From NCBI GenBank assembly GCA_038888615.1, contig JAWAID010000002.1, positions 399,594 through 463,593 on the forward strand: a stretch of DNA of 64,000 nt, written 5' to 3'. Origin of the DNA: Candidatus Korarchaeum sp. GTDB lineage: Archaea > Korarchaeota > Korarchaeia > Korarchaeales > Korarchaeaceae. The number at the start of each line of letters is the position of its first letter. Position 1 is the stretch's first letter. The notes beneath the pieces were generated by a model. That model saw nothing but the letters and a program-made list of their open reading frames with translations. It was not told the origin of the DNA and did no database searches. Positions 52,308-60,201 of this stretch are shown piece by piece. The position numbers and the translations under genes were made by a program.

Positions 52308-53672
52308 ATGCAAAGCCACAACACTAAGCGAGTGCCAAGCTACAGAGCTTACAACATCAAGCATAGATACGATGTCTCAGAGTTCCTAGAAGCGTACAGA
52401 CTGCTGCTTCAGAGGGCTTTGGATGGGATATGGGCTGCGATCGTATGGAAGCATGATAAACGTAACCCAGCAGTATTGAATCCAATAATACCGAAAAGTA
52501 GGAGTTCAAGAAGCAATTGAGGGATAAGTTGATGAAGGATTGGGACTACTCGAAGCATTACGTTGACTCAGCCATAAGGGAGGCCTACAGCCTTTTGAAA
52601 TCCTGGAGGAGGAACTACTTGAAGGGGAGAAGAAAGGGGAAGCCCGTTATAAGGAGGAGGTTCGTTAGGGTAAAGGGAACGCTTTACAGCTACAGAGGAG
52701 GATAAAGATAAGCGTAAGGTCTCATAAGGAGTACTTAATTTTCGATATCTCGAGGGCCTGGTTCTCGAGGATGGTAAAGGAAGGGGAGCTGGGAGAGCTC
52801 ATACTAAGGGAAGAACATCTAACGATAACCTTTAAGTTCAAAGAAAGAGAAGAAAAAACCATTGGGAAGATAGCGTGGGACTGCAATTTGAAAAGTTTGG
52901 ATGGCTTCAATCCGAAGCTGGGATGGATCAGGATCGATTTAGGAAAGCTCTTTCATATCCACAGGGTCTATGAATTGAAGAGGGGGAGGCTGCAGTCTAA
53001 AGCGTTGAGGAAGCCCTCCCTCAAGAGAATTTTAGCTAAATACTCGAGGAGGGAGAGGAACAGAGCTAAAAACTTCGTTCACAAGCTGCCACTTCCCTAT
53101 CTAGGGAGTACAGAAGCTATATACACGGCTTCGAGGATCTGAGGAAGGAGGGGATGTTCAAAAGATCGAGAAAGCATAACAAGAATGCGAGAAAGCATAA
53201 TAGAAAGGTGGCGAAGAGCGATTGGAAGATCATACAATTTTTCATGTCATATAAGGCAAGGGTTGTGATCCTCAACCCAAAAGATACGAGTAGAAGGTGC
53301 TCCAGATGTGGGAAGATTAATAATAAGAATAAGAAGAGGAGGATTAGTACCCCGAAAAGCCTCAACCCTACGAGCTCCGGATGTGGGATGGTTGATGCCC
53401 CGAAGGGAGCTTACGAATGCAAATGTGGGTTGAGGATGGATAGGCAGCTTAACGCTGCCGTAAATTTGTACCTTCAGATGGAGGGTCTTTCTCCGAGCCA
53501 AAAGCTCTTTGAGGAGCTTACGAAAAAGCTCTTCGAGGGGCCGATGAGGGCCCGGAGCGGGTTCGCCCTGACGGGGGAGGAGGCCGATGATCGGGAGACT
53601 GATGAATCCCAAGGGCTAAATGGATATACTTATCCGTACTTAGCCCAGAACCCTTATTACATGTTCCTCTGA
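52308..53672 (+). pseudogene. tnpB: IS605-family TnpB (OrfB) with three frameshifts
   Basis: RNA-guided nuclease of IS200/IS605 elements, broken. Pieces: 52308-52495 (frame of 52308), then GVQEFKKQLRDKLMKDWDYSKHYVDSAIREAYSLLKSWRRNYLKGR, then RIKISVRSHKEYLIFDIS...KIAWDCNLKSLDGF (RuvC-I Asp), then TSLSREYRSYIHGFEDLRKEG (RuvC-II Glu), CSRCG...CKCG zinc ribbon and DRQLNAAVNLYLQM (RuvC-III Asp). All catalytic residues survive; each of the three junctions needs one added base. A homolog of the TnpA transposase is absent. The 3' end at about 53640-53750 could hold the guide RNA/right end. Confidence 0.88.
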
Positions 53673-53781
53673 AGGGAGTTCGAATTCAGTTCGCTGTGGA
53701 GCGAGGATTCTTCTGTTCCTAAGACCCCCCCACTTTACGCTTAGATGTACCATCCTGACGTCGTGAGCGAAGGTCAATATA

Positions 53782-53791
53782 ATATTATATT
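53782..53791 (+). promoter_or_regulatory. TATA box of the HEPN/MNT pair
   Basis: ATATTATATT, centred 23 nt before the GTG at 53809; leaderless start likely. Confidence 0.5.
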
Positions 53792-53808
53792 GATACACTC
53801 GCTCCCAC

Positions 53809-54192
53809 GTGGTCGGGCTCCACCTGAAGTGGTACACTAAGGCCAGGAGGTTCTTGGAGGTCGCCAAGAGGGAACTTGAGGAGGGCTATTATGATTTCGC
53901 TGCTTTCAACTCGCAGCAGGCTGCGGAGTTCGCTTTAAAGGCCATCCTGATAAGGAGGACGGGGTACAGGCCCTACACGCATTCCATAACGGAGCTCCTC
54001 GATGCCCTATCTGAGATATCGGAGGTACCTGACGACGTGAGGGGATGTGAGGGCATAGAGGAGCATTACCTGAAGGCCAGGTATCCAGAGGCCAGGCTGA
54101 GGGAGTACTCGAGGGAGGAGGCCGAGGATGCGATTAGGTGTGCGGAGGTGATACTGAGGTATGTCGAGGGGCTTCTTGAGGAGGAGGGCTGA
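53809..54192 (+). CDS. HEPN-domain protein, toxin-antitoxin type
   Basis: 127 residues: HLKWYTKARRFLEVAKRELEEGYYDFAAFNSQQAAEFALKAILIRRTGYRPYTHSITELL is the classic HEPN opening, in which Gln-Gln-Ala-Ala-Glu marks the family. The RxxxxH RNase motif of HepT is not evident, so it may be a binding or inactive version of the PF05168 type. GTG start behind a TATA box. Overlaps the MNT gene at its 3' end. Confidence 0.87.
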   Translation: MVGLHLKWYTKARRFLEVAKRELEEGYYDFAAFNSQQAAEFALKAILIRRTGYRPYTHSITELLDALSEISEVPDDVRGCEGIEEHYLKARYPEARLREYSREEAEDAIRCAEVILRYVEGLLEEEG

Positions 54193-54580
54193 TGAGGAGA
54201 GGAGGAAAAGCTCGATGCTGAGGGAGATATCATCGAGGTACGATGGGCTGACGGTGATGCTCTTCGGCTCTAGAGCGAGGGGGGAGCATACGGCAGCCAG
54301 CGATTACGATCTGATCGTCATCTACGATGATCCTGATGAGCTGAGGAGCTTCAAGGAGGAGCTTAAGAAGGAGAGGATTCCAGCTGATCTTCATTGTTTC
54401 ACCCTCAGGGAGGCCATTGAGCTTCTGAGGTCCTCAACAGTGCTCCTGGACGCGCTCGAGGAGGGCATCGTCCTGAGGGAGGGCATAGCCCTGGAACCCC
54501 TCAGGGAGGAGATGGGGAGGCTGAAGGGGAAAGGTTACAGGAGGGTGAAGGGGGGATGGATAATCCCCTCAGCCGATTAA
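54161..54580 (+). CDS. MNT-domain nucleotidyltransferase partner
   Basis: 139 residues. The catalytic motif is FGSRARGEHTAASDYDLIVIY (GSRARG-x5-SDYD). RIPADLHCFTLREAIELL completes the fold. Overlaps the upstream HEPN gene by 32 nt. The start is uncertain: ATG 54161, TTG 54176 and ATG 54215 are all in frame, and only the last has a good GGAGG ribosome site, while the charged stretch RRRADEERRK before it looks like normal family N-terminal helix. Second HEPN/MNT pair within 4 kb, opposite in direction to the first. Confidence 0.85.
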   Translation: MSRGFLRRRADEERRKSSMLREISSRYDGLTVMLFGSRARGEHTAASDYDLIVIYDDPDELRSFKEELKKERIPADLHCFTLREAIELLRSSTVLLDALEEGIVLREGIALEPLREEMGRLKGKGYRRVKGGWIIPSAD

Positions 54581-55294
54581 CGCGTTTCGGACAAGGTACT
54601 TCTTAGGCCTTGGAATCGTGTGAGAGTATTCTGGAATCCCTTCTTCAACGACCAACCGATCTCTGAGGCTTCTAACCCTTAATAGGTCTCATTAGTATCC
54701 ATGGGCATCGGCTTCCCATTTGAAAAAGGCTTAATATTTAATCAGCTGTACATATCTTCCATTGTAACCACATGCCATAAGACATGCGGGTAAGAATACA
54801 GGGCCCACTGAGGAGGGCTCCTCGGGTTGGGGATTGGGAGGTAGGGCTTTCGATTGGGACGCGATATGGTAGCGCTTTTTGGATCCTCGTAGATTCGGAA
54901 ATTTCATGCTGAAGACGACGAGGGAACCCGCTTGGAAGGAACTATTGAGCTCATAAGGTAATTGTTGAGCCTCACGAGAGCCATTTGACCGAGCTAATTG
55001 GGGAGATGAGCGAGTTGAGGGTTCGGAGAGTTAAGGGATACTCGATCAGGTTTGAGAAGAGAGGGAGGTGGAGCTAATACCTCTTCGGAGATGCGATTCC
55101 CAGGTAGAGTCCTGTGGGCTCTCGAGTAGGATTCGGTCTGCCGTGAGGTATCACTCGAGGATAGCTAGCAGGCACATAAGTTTTCAGGCGTGAGTAATAT
55201 GAGGTGAATGCAATTAGACCAAGGCTAGTGTTATATGGAGAACCGTTAGGCCACTCGCCCATTGGGATCCGAAGGCTTATAACGGAGTGTCGTC
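54581..55294. other. Intergenic region with a candidate RNA gene
   Basis: No protein gene supported. A TATA-like GGCTTAATATTTAATC (54728-54743) precedes a G-rich, foldable stretch that ends at a T5 run (54876-54880). The second half (54900-55290) has only degraded frames. Nothing else recognised. Confidence 0.45.
54757..54880 (+). ncRNA. Candidate small RNA with TATA box and T5 end
   Basis: Starts 22-26 nt after the TATA element at 54728-54743. It contains a stable hairpin at 54804-54831, CCCAC-TGAGGA-GGGC-TCCTCG-GGTTGGG, and an upstream CATG/CATG stem (54772-54786). It ends at TTTTT behind a GCG/CGC stem. Sequence resembles no RNA family I know, and no second copy is seen in the window. Confidence is limited by lack of comparative support. 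Confidence 0.3.
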
Positions 55295-55528
55295 GTGATG
55301 ATGGTGCGCCGCGTGAGGTACGAGGTTGAGGTCAGATTTCACGGGGACTTCGTCAGGGTCGAGGGTAACAGGATAGTTATCGGGCTTACCTCAGATCCTG
55401 TGGGCGGTAAGGCGAACCTAGAGCTCATCAAGAAGATTGCGAAGCACTTCAAAGTACCGTCATCCCGAGTGAGGATCGTGGCGGGCTTGAAATCGAAGCA
55501 TAAGATAATCGAGATAGCTGAGGACTAG
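55295..55528 (+). CDS. DUF167 (YggU/UPF0235) family protein
   Basis: 77 residues with the family core: VRVEGNRIVIGLTSDPVGGKANLELIKKIAKHFKVPSSRVRIVAGLKSKHKIIEI. GGKAN and GxxSRxK are the conserved marks. A small conserved protein of unknown biochemical role, seen in all three domains. Alternative ATG codons at 55298 and 55301. Isolated in sparse DNA. Confidence 0.88.
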   Translation: MMMVRRVRYEVEVRFHGDFVRVEGNRIVIGLTSDPVGGKANLELIKKIAKHFKVPSSRVRIVAGLKSKHKIIEIAED

Positions 55529-55773
55529 TGGAAGGTTTTCGTGGGACTCGCTCAGTCCCAATCAACACAGGAGCCCTCAAATGGATCGGGGTATTAACGC
55601 TTACTTTGACTCCCACGACTTCGGCTCCCCGATGGGTTAAGCAGCAGCCCCTAGAGGCAGATCCATAGAATATTATGATAACTGTTTATCCGGCTACAAG
55701 ACAACCTCTACGCTGTGAAGAATGTAGCTCAACAGATTTGGAAGGATAAAGCTCACGATCTCCACAGCTGTCT

Positions 55774-55784
55774 CTATATATACA
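55774..55784 (+). promoter_or_regulatory. TATA box of RNA element B
   Basis: CTATATATACA, centre about 22 nt before 55800, matching the spacing at copy A. Confidence 0.55.
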
Positions 55785-55799
55785 TCATATTTATGGCTA

Positions 55800-55915
55800 G
55801 GGCGTACCCGATATGTGACGAGAGATCCGAATGGCCGTCATAGTCATGTGCCTCACCGTCGGCTGCGAAACTCCCCTGTAGGGGGAAGGGACAAAATCTA
55901 TGAGTCCATAACGGT
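55800..55915 (+). ncRNA. Candidate novel structured RNA, copy B
   Basis: Homologous to 20591-20712. The same fold is possible: closing stem ACCGT (55855-55859) / ACGGT (55911-55915), a hairpin TCCCC (55872-55876) / GGGG(A) (55882-55886) with loop around TGTAG, and GGAC (55889-55892) / GTCC (55904-55907). Loop sequences differ between copies while stems are kept; the middle hairpin gains pairs in this copy. The GCGAAA at 55864 is invariant. The indels relative to copy A (for example within 55835-55844) disrupt any common reading frame. Confidence 0.5.
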
Positions 55916-56128
55916 TCACACTCTCCAGCCACTGCGCAGCCTCCGGGTGAGGATTGCTAAGGAGTTCCTCCTTAAAGGTGATCTCCTAGACGATCACGGA
56001 GCTTCTAGCAGATATATCATTATTAGGGGAGATCGCACAGGGTTAAGGGAGGATACCAAAAACAGTTGAGGAATCCGTCGGAAATAAGCTCAATAGGACG
56101 AGAATTTACGATTCCCCTTGAGCTGAAT

Positions 56129-56809
56129 TCAATGGAGGAGGAGTTGAGGGATGGTGATTGTGATCACTGTAGCAGCCAAGATAAATGGCATAGCAGGGTA
56201 AGCGGGAGCTATCCAGCTTCCTTCCCTTAAAGAATCATTTTGGGAGATGCTTAAGGCAGCCCTCAAAACGAACTTTCTTTTTCCATCGACATTAGCTTCA
56301 GCTGGACTCGCGAACTTAGCTAACCTCTCATCGTAAGGCGAGAGGACCATGAGGGCTAGGACCTTCCTCCAGAGTGGTTCATCAAAACCTTCAACTAATT
56401 TATGATTTCTAGATATTTTTACTATATTAACTAGGAATTGGAATGGAATTATTAAAGCTATTAATATCTTCGATAGGAGATATGCAAGAAAAGCGTCCGG
56501 AAACATGCAATTTCCGGACAGTAGTGCCGTTAGGGTGAGGTAGGCCAGCACGTCCGCCTGACCTGAGAGCGAGAGCAACCACTCCATCGCGAGCATTATG
56601 AGAAGTATTAGGAGGAAAGGCCACGCTTTGGAGATGAATTGGATGGTTTGATCGTGATTAAGGAGCTTCATGGTTATGCCGAGGGCTGACCCGATCACCC
56701 ATAGCTTATCCGGTATGGTTCTCTCCCTGAGGTCGTAAACGCTGGCCATAGCTAGCAGCACGATTGCCGCGAGCTCGCAGATCTGATCCACGTTTTCATT
56801 GTGCCGCAT
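56129..56809 (-). CDS. Archaeal type IV prepilin/pre-archaellin peptidase (A24-like)
   Basis: 226-residue membrane protease. The first catalytic aspartate is in MASVYDLRERTIPDKLW; the second is in the GxxD motif SGQADVLAYLTL, the two hallmarks of TFPP/FlaK/PibD enzymes. About six hydrophobic segments, including the final APAYPAMPFILAATVITITI, match EppA-type archaeal members. It cleaves class III signal peptides of pilins or binding proteins. No pilin gene is visible beside it. ATG 56809 near an A/T-rich stretch. Confidence 0.85.
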   Translation of the reverse strand: MRHNENVDQICELAAIVLLAMASVYDLRERTIPDKLWVIGSALGITMKLLNHDQTIQFISKAWPFLLILLIMLAMEWLLSLSGQADVLAYLTLTALLSGNCMFPDAFLAYLLSKILIALIIPFQFLVNIVKISRNHKLVEGFDEPLWRKVLALMVLSPYDERLAKFASPAEANVDGKRKFVLRAALSISQNDSLREGSWIAPAYPAMPFILAATVITITIPQLLLH

Positions 56810-57008
56810 GGAAATATAAACAAGGCTTGATGAAGGGGGAGTGTGTCATTTGATTTTCTGGAATGCGCTCTCAGTTGGGAATCGCACCAACTGATCACAA
56901 GCGAGGGTAATACAGCTTCGAAGAATTCCGACCATTGGAGGAAAGGATAACCGTCAGCCCCACATGGGGCTCTAACGTGACTCTTAAAGCTCACCAAAAA
57001 ACGTGGAG

Positions 57009-57584
57009 CTATTCCCTCTCCATCCTCCTCTTAAGCTCGGCAACTAGGACGTTTATTACGTTATCCCTCAAGGAACTCAAATCGTTCCTTATTTGATCTA
57101 TACCCACCTCAACCCTCTCAGTCCTCCTCTCAAGGAAGTTCACCCTTTCCTTAAGTGAGCTTAGATCACTCCTCATCTGCTCAATGCTTTCCTCAATCCT
57201 TTCCATCCTCTCCTCAATCTTCCCTATCCTTCCCTCCAGGAGGGACATTCTGCTCTCGAGGCTATTCATTTTCGCCTCCAGATCCCTCCTAGTGACCTCC
57301 AGGTCCTTCCTAACACCCTCTATCTTCGCCTCCAGATCCCTCCTAGTGACCTCCAGGTCCTTCCTAACACCCTCTATCTTCGCCTCCAGATCCCTCCTAG
57401 TGACCTCCAGGTCCTTCCTAACACCCTCTATCTTCGCCTCCAGACTCGATCTCATCTGATCCATCATCAGGATGCCCATCTCCCAATCACTCAGCTTCTT
57501 TCCAGCGGATGCCTTCTCAACTATCCTCTTCACGTAGTCAGATACCATCCTCTCTATCACGCTATAGGCTAAGACCTCTGCCAT
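57009..57584 (-). CDS. Repeat-built coiled-coil protein
   Basis: About 191 residues. A helical N-terminal region (MAEVLAYSVIERMVSDYVKRIVEKASAGKKLSDWEMGI) is followed by three identical 18-residue repeats EAKIEGVRKDLEVTRRDL, then a long heptad region (ESRMSLLEGRIGKIEERMERIEESIEQMRSDL) and RNDLSSLRDNVINVLVAELKRRM. Similar to DUF1640-like coiled coils, but no function can be assigned. ATG 57584 chosen because a TCTTTTATTTC element at about 57606-57616 sets leaderless spacing; ATG 57599 would be too close. Confidence 0.7.
   Translation of the reverse strand: MAEVLAYSVIERMVSDYVKRIVEKASAGKKLSDWEMGILMMDQMRSSLEAKIEGVRKDLEVTRRDLEAKIEGVRKDLEVTRRDLEAKIEGVRKDLEVTRRDLEAKMNSLESRMSLLEGRIGKIEERMERIEESIEQMRSDLSSLKERVNFLERRTERVEVGIDQIRNDLSSLRDNVINVLVAELKRRMERE
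57271..57446 (-). repeat. 54-bp tandem repeat, 3 copies plus partial
   Basis: Copies begin at 57271, 57325 and 57379 and are identical; a 14-bp partial begins at 57433. Encodes an 18-residue coiled-coil unit, i.e. a heptad plus an 11-residue (hendecad) step. Confidence 0.95.
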
Positions 57585-57599
57585 CACTCCTCTCAACAT

Positions 57600-58036
57600 C
57601 GCTGAAATAAAAGATTATGGGTACCCCTTGCGTTGGTAAAGATTATCTCGGGAGCCTCTGACTCGCTGCCCATTTACGATCCCACCATACCATTCTTCAG
57701 CGGAAAGATCTCGCCCCGCTTGCTTACTCACCATTCGATTCCTATGTTAAAACTCAGGGATGAAATCAGGGTACTTAGTGAAGAGCTTCAATCGACAAGG
57801 GCGAGTTTTGCGTGGCGCGGTGCGATGAAACTGCATTCATTCATCGAGAGGATGGTCCCTCCAGGAACGAGGAGGGGAAGATGGTATTATAAAACGTAAC
57901 GAACTATGCTAATCGGATCCGAGGAGAACATCAGAAATTTTACACACGCATAAGCATGTAGCTCACTCACACTCTCGGATACATCCTATTCTGCCGGACT
58001 TATTTTCCACATAAATGTATTCGTATAAGCAAAGTT
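57600..58036. other. Intergenic region, nothing recognised
   Basis: One 88-codon plus-strand frame (57633-57899) lacks family likeness. The right side (57990-58070) is A/T-rich. No RNA or repeat found. Confidence 0.5.
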
Positions 58037-58369
58037 CTATTTTTCATTTAAAAGTTTCAAAATCTTAAAGTTTATGTGGTAAAGGGTGTTGGCAACTTTC
58101 CTGGCGATCCTGACCTCCGGAAACTCCCTAGCTATGAGCTCCGGAGTCCCGTCCGTGGAGGAGTTATCGACGACGATCACCTCTAGGGGGTCGTTCAGGA
58201 GGACGGACTCGACCGCCCTCCCAATGTAGCTACTGGAGTTGAAGGTGACTATTATCACACTTGCATCTTCAGTGAGTTTCTCGCGGTATTCTCGAGAGCT
58301 TAGCCGGTGATCAGCGGAGTTAGAGGATTCACGTCCATCATTGATCAATTGGCATTCTGAATTTCCCAT
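58037..58369 (-). pseudogene. GT2 glycosyltransferase fragment (N-terminal only)
   Basis: Residues from DASVIIVTFNSSSYIGRAVESVLLNDPLEVIVVDNSSTDGTPELIAREFPEVRIAR form the first third of a rhamnosyl/GT2 enzyme. After KVANTLYHINFK the sequence departs and stops, so the DxD motif and the acceptor domain are missing. Probably a truncated remnant at the edge of the glycan locus. Confidence 0.75.
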
Positions 58370-58480
58370 GGGAGGGCCTCCACAGAGGTTCTGTGCCCTT
58401 TAGGAGCGAAGTTATTTAAAGTTTTAGGCATTGGTAGGACAAGGAAATCCATTCACTCCACATGCTTGCGGAAGCATGAG

Positions 58481-58946
58481 CTACTTTCCCATTGCCTCTC
58501 GATACCACTCGACGAACCTCCCAGCTATCAAATGCATCTCCAGCTCCCTCGGGTACCTAGGAGCTACTTCCTTTGCCCTCAGTATAGCTTCAGCAATTAT
58601 GGAGCTCGAATATGTGGGGTTCCTTCTGCTGATATTGAGGAGGGGCCTGGGTATCCTCCCCGGTCCCGCTATCACGAACCTCATCCTCCCGTTCAGCATG
58701 AGGGCCGCTCTCACCAGGGTGTCTAACCCCCTTGTAGGCCTCCATCCTACCGAAGAAGAGAGCTACAGGTTCCCTGGATACATCATCACGTCTGTATCTG
58801 GTGAAACGCTCAGCTATGCTTCCATGCGGTATTACCTTAACTCTACGAGCCCCTAATTTGAGAACAGCTTCTCTGAAGACCTCACTATGTACATGAACGC
58901 TATGGGCCTTAGGGATGATGAACCTCCTGATTGCGGAGTCGAGCAT
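58481..58946 (-). pseudogene. GT4 glycosyltransferase remnant with +1 frameshift
   Basis: The upstream piece reads AHSVHVHSEVFREAVLKLGARRVKVIPHGS...EPVALFFGRMEAYKG, the downstream piece LDTLVRAALMLNGRMRFVIAGPG. The two join if one base is removed from the C5 run at 58727-58731. Homologous codons continue upstream to about 59040 without a start codon. Past GPG the usual C-terminal GT-B domain is lost and unrelated residues follow. Thus both shift and deletion; not functional. Confidence 0.75.
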
Positions 58947-59080
58947 CTCCCAAAGATTTCCCCACCAATTGATACCTTCTCGGAGCCTAATTTTGGGTAA
59001 GTAAAAATCTCGCCATAGGTTCCCCTAGGTGCTCCATCAAATTACCATCAGATCCCTTCGCTTCCCATCCTAGAGTATCC

Positions 59081-60190
59081 TCACATCTCCCCGCAGACCT
59101 CCAGGTATAAGTTCAGAAGCTGTCTTGCTACTACATCAGCCCTCCATCTCCTCCCAGCTTCTGCCTTCGCTTTCTCCCCGATTCTTCTCCTCAGTGCTTC
59201 ATCACTCGCTAAAATCAGTAGCTTCTCCGCTATCTCCTTTGGGTTAGTGGGATCGACTAAGAGACCCGTCTCACCGTCTTCAACTAAGTATGGGATTCCC
59301 CCGACACTCGATGCTAATATCGGAGTTCCGGTCGCCATCGCCTCTATCGTGGTCATGGAGAACGATTCAATGAATGATGTCAAAGTAACTATTGAGACTT
59401 TCTTATAAAGTTCAATCATTTGACTATATGGTACCACTCCAATGAATTTCACATTTGTTAGTCCGGTATTTTCTACAAATTTTCTCAGAATATCCACATA
59501 ATTCCTCTCTCCTCCTCCGGCGAAGATGATATCGAAATCCCTCAGCTCTTCCCTCACTAAAGCTAACGCTCTGAGGAACCCATGCTGATTTTTAAGAGGC
59601 CTCAATGCAGCTGGATAAAGTATCATGTTCTCCTCTTCCTTCTGTACCTTGAAGAATTCGTCGGAGACAGGATTCTCCACCACTACGACCTTGGATATAT
59701 CAAAATTTTTTCCTACTAACTCGCTTAAGCAGTAATTAGATGGAACTATGACTCTTGTGAATTCCGGGAAGTATAATCTCAGCATCCTCTCGAATATGTA
59801 AAGCATGACCTTATAAGGGCCCCTGTAGTAATCTATTGCGCTCCACGGTATGCCGTGAATATTAAATAATATCTCGCTTTTTTGTAAAAATTTTGACAAA
59901 AAGACCGCATGTGAGTGAATTAAATTGAACTTCTTCCTCGGTTTTCTTAAAAGCACCTGGGCATCACCGGTCAGTACGATAGGTCAATGCATCCCAACAC
60001 CCCTCACCTCGATGTACTCGCTGAAAGTTTTACTTTTATTATCGTTTATTGAAAGAAAATTTATTTTTAGGTCATTTTTCATGAGATCCCCTTCTATCTT
60101 TAAGAAACCCCTCAATATGTTATGGACCGCTGTTGAAGGACCCAAGTAGGGATCCAAAACCTTCAGGCCGACTATGAGGACCCTCAGCAT
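59081..60190 (-). CDS. GT4 glycosyltransferase with an in-frame TGA
   Basis: Starts ATG 60190 (MLRVLIVGLKVLDPYLGPSTAVHNILRGFL, glycine-rich N-domain) with a GGAGGCGG ribosome site. The same frame runs on after a single TGA (59984-59986) into VLLRKPRKKFNLIHSHAV...PAALRPLKNQHGFLRAL...SIVTLTSFIESFSMTTIEAMATGTPILASSVGGIPYLVEDGETGLLV, a full GT-B C-domain with the EX7E-type motif (ESFSMTTIE). Without the stop it would be a normal protein of about 369 residues. Nonsense mutation, sequence error or stop readthrough cannot be told apart here. Confidence 0.8.
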
Positions 60191-60201
60191 GGTACCGCCT
60201 C

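Larger units (their letters stand above)
55529..56128. other. Intergenic region around RNA element B
   Basis: Holds the candidate RNA at 55800-55915 with its TATA box. Otherwise no supported gene; an 84-codon frame starting at 55815 crosses the RNA element and is not family-like. Confidence 0.5.

Noticed and set aside
55815-56069. 84-codon frame through RNA element B
   Set aside because: Not conserved in copy A, where indels break the frame; no ribosome site or family.
59984-59986. Selenocysteine reading of the UGA
   Set aside because: No structure resembling an archaeal selenocysteine insertion element was seen near the 3' end, and the residue is not at a redox site of a glycosyltransferase.
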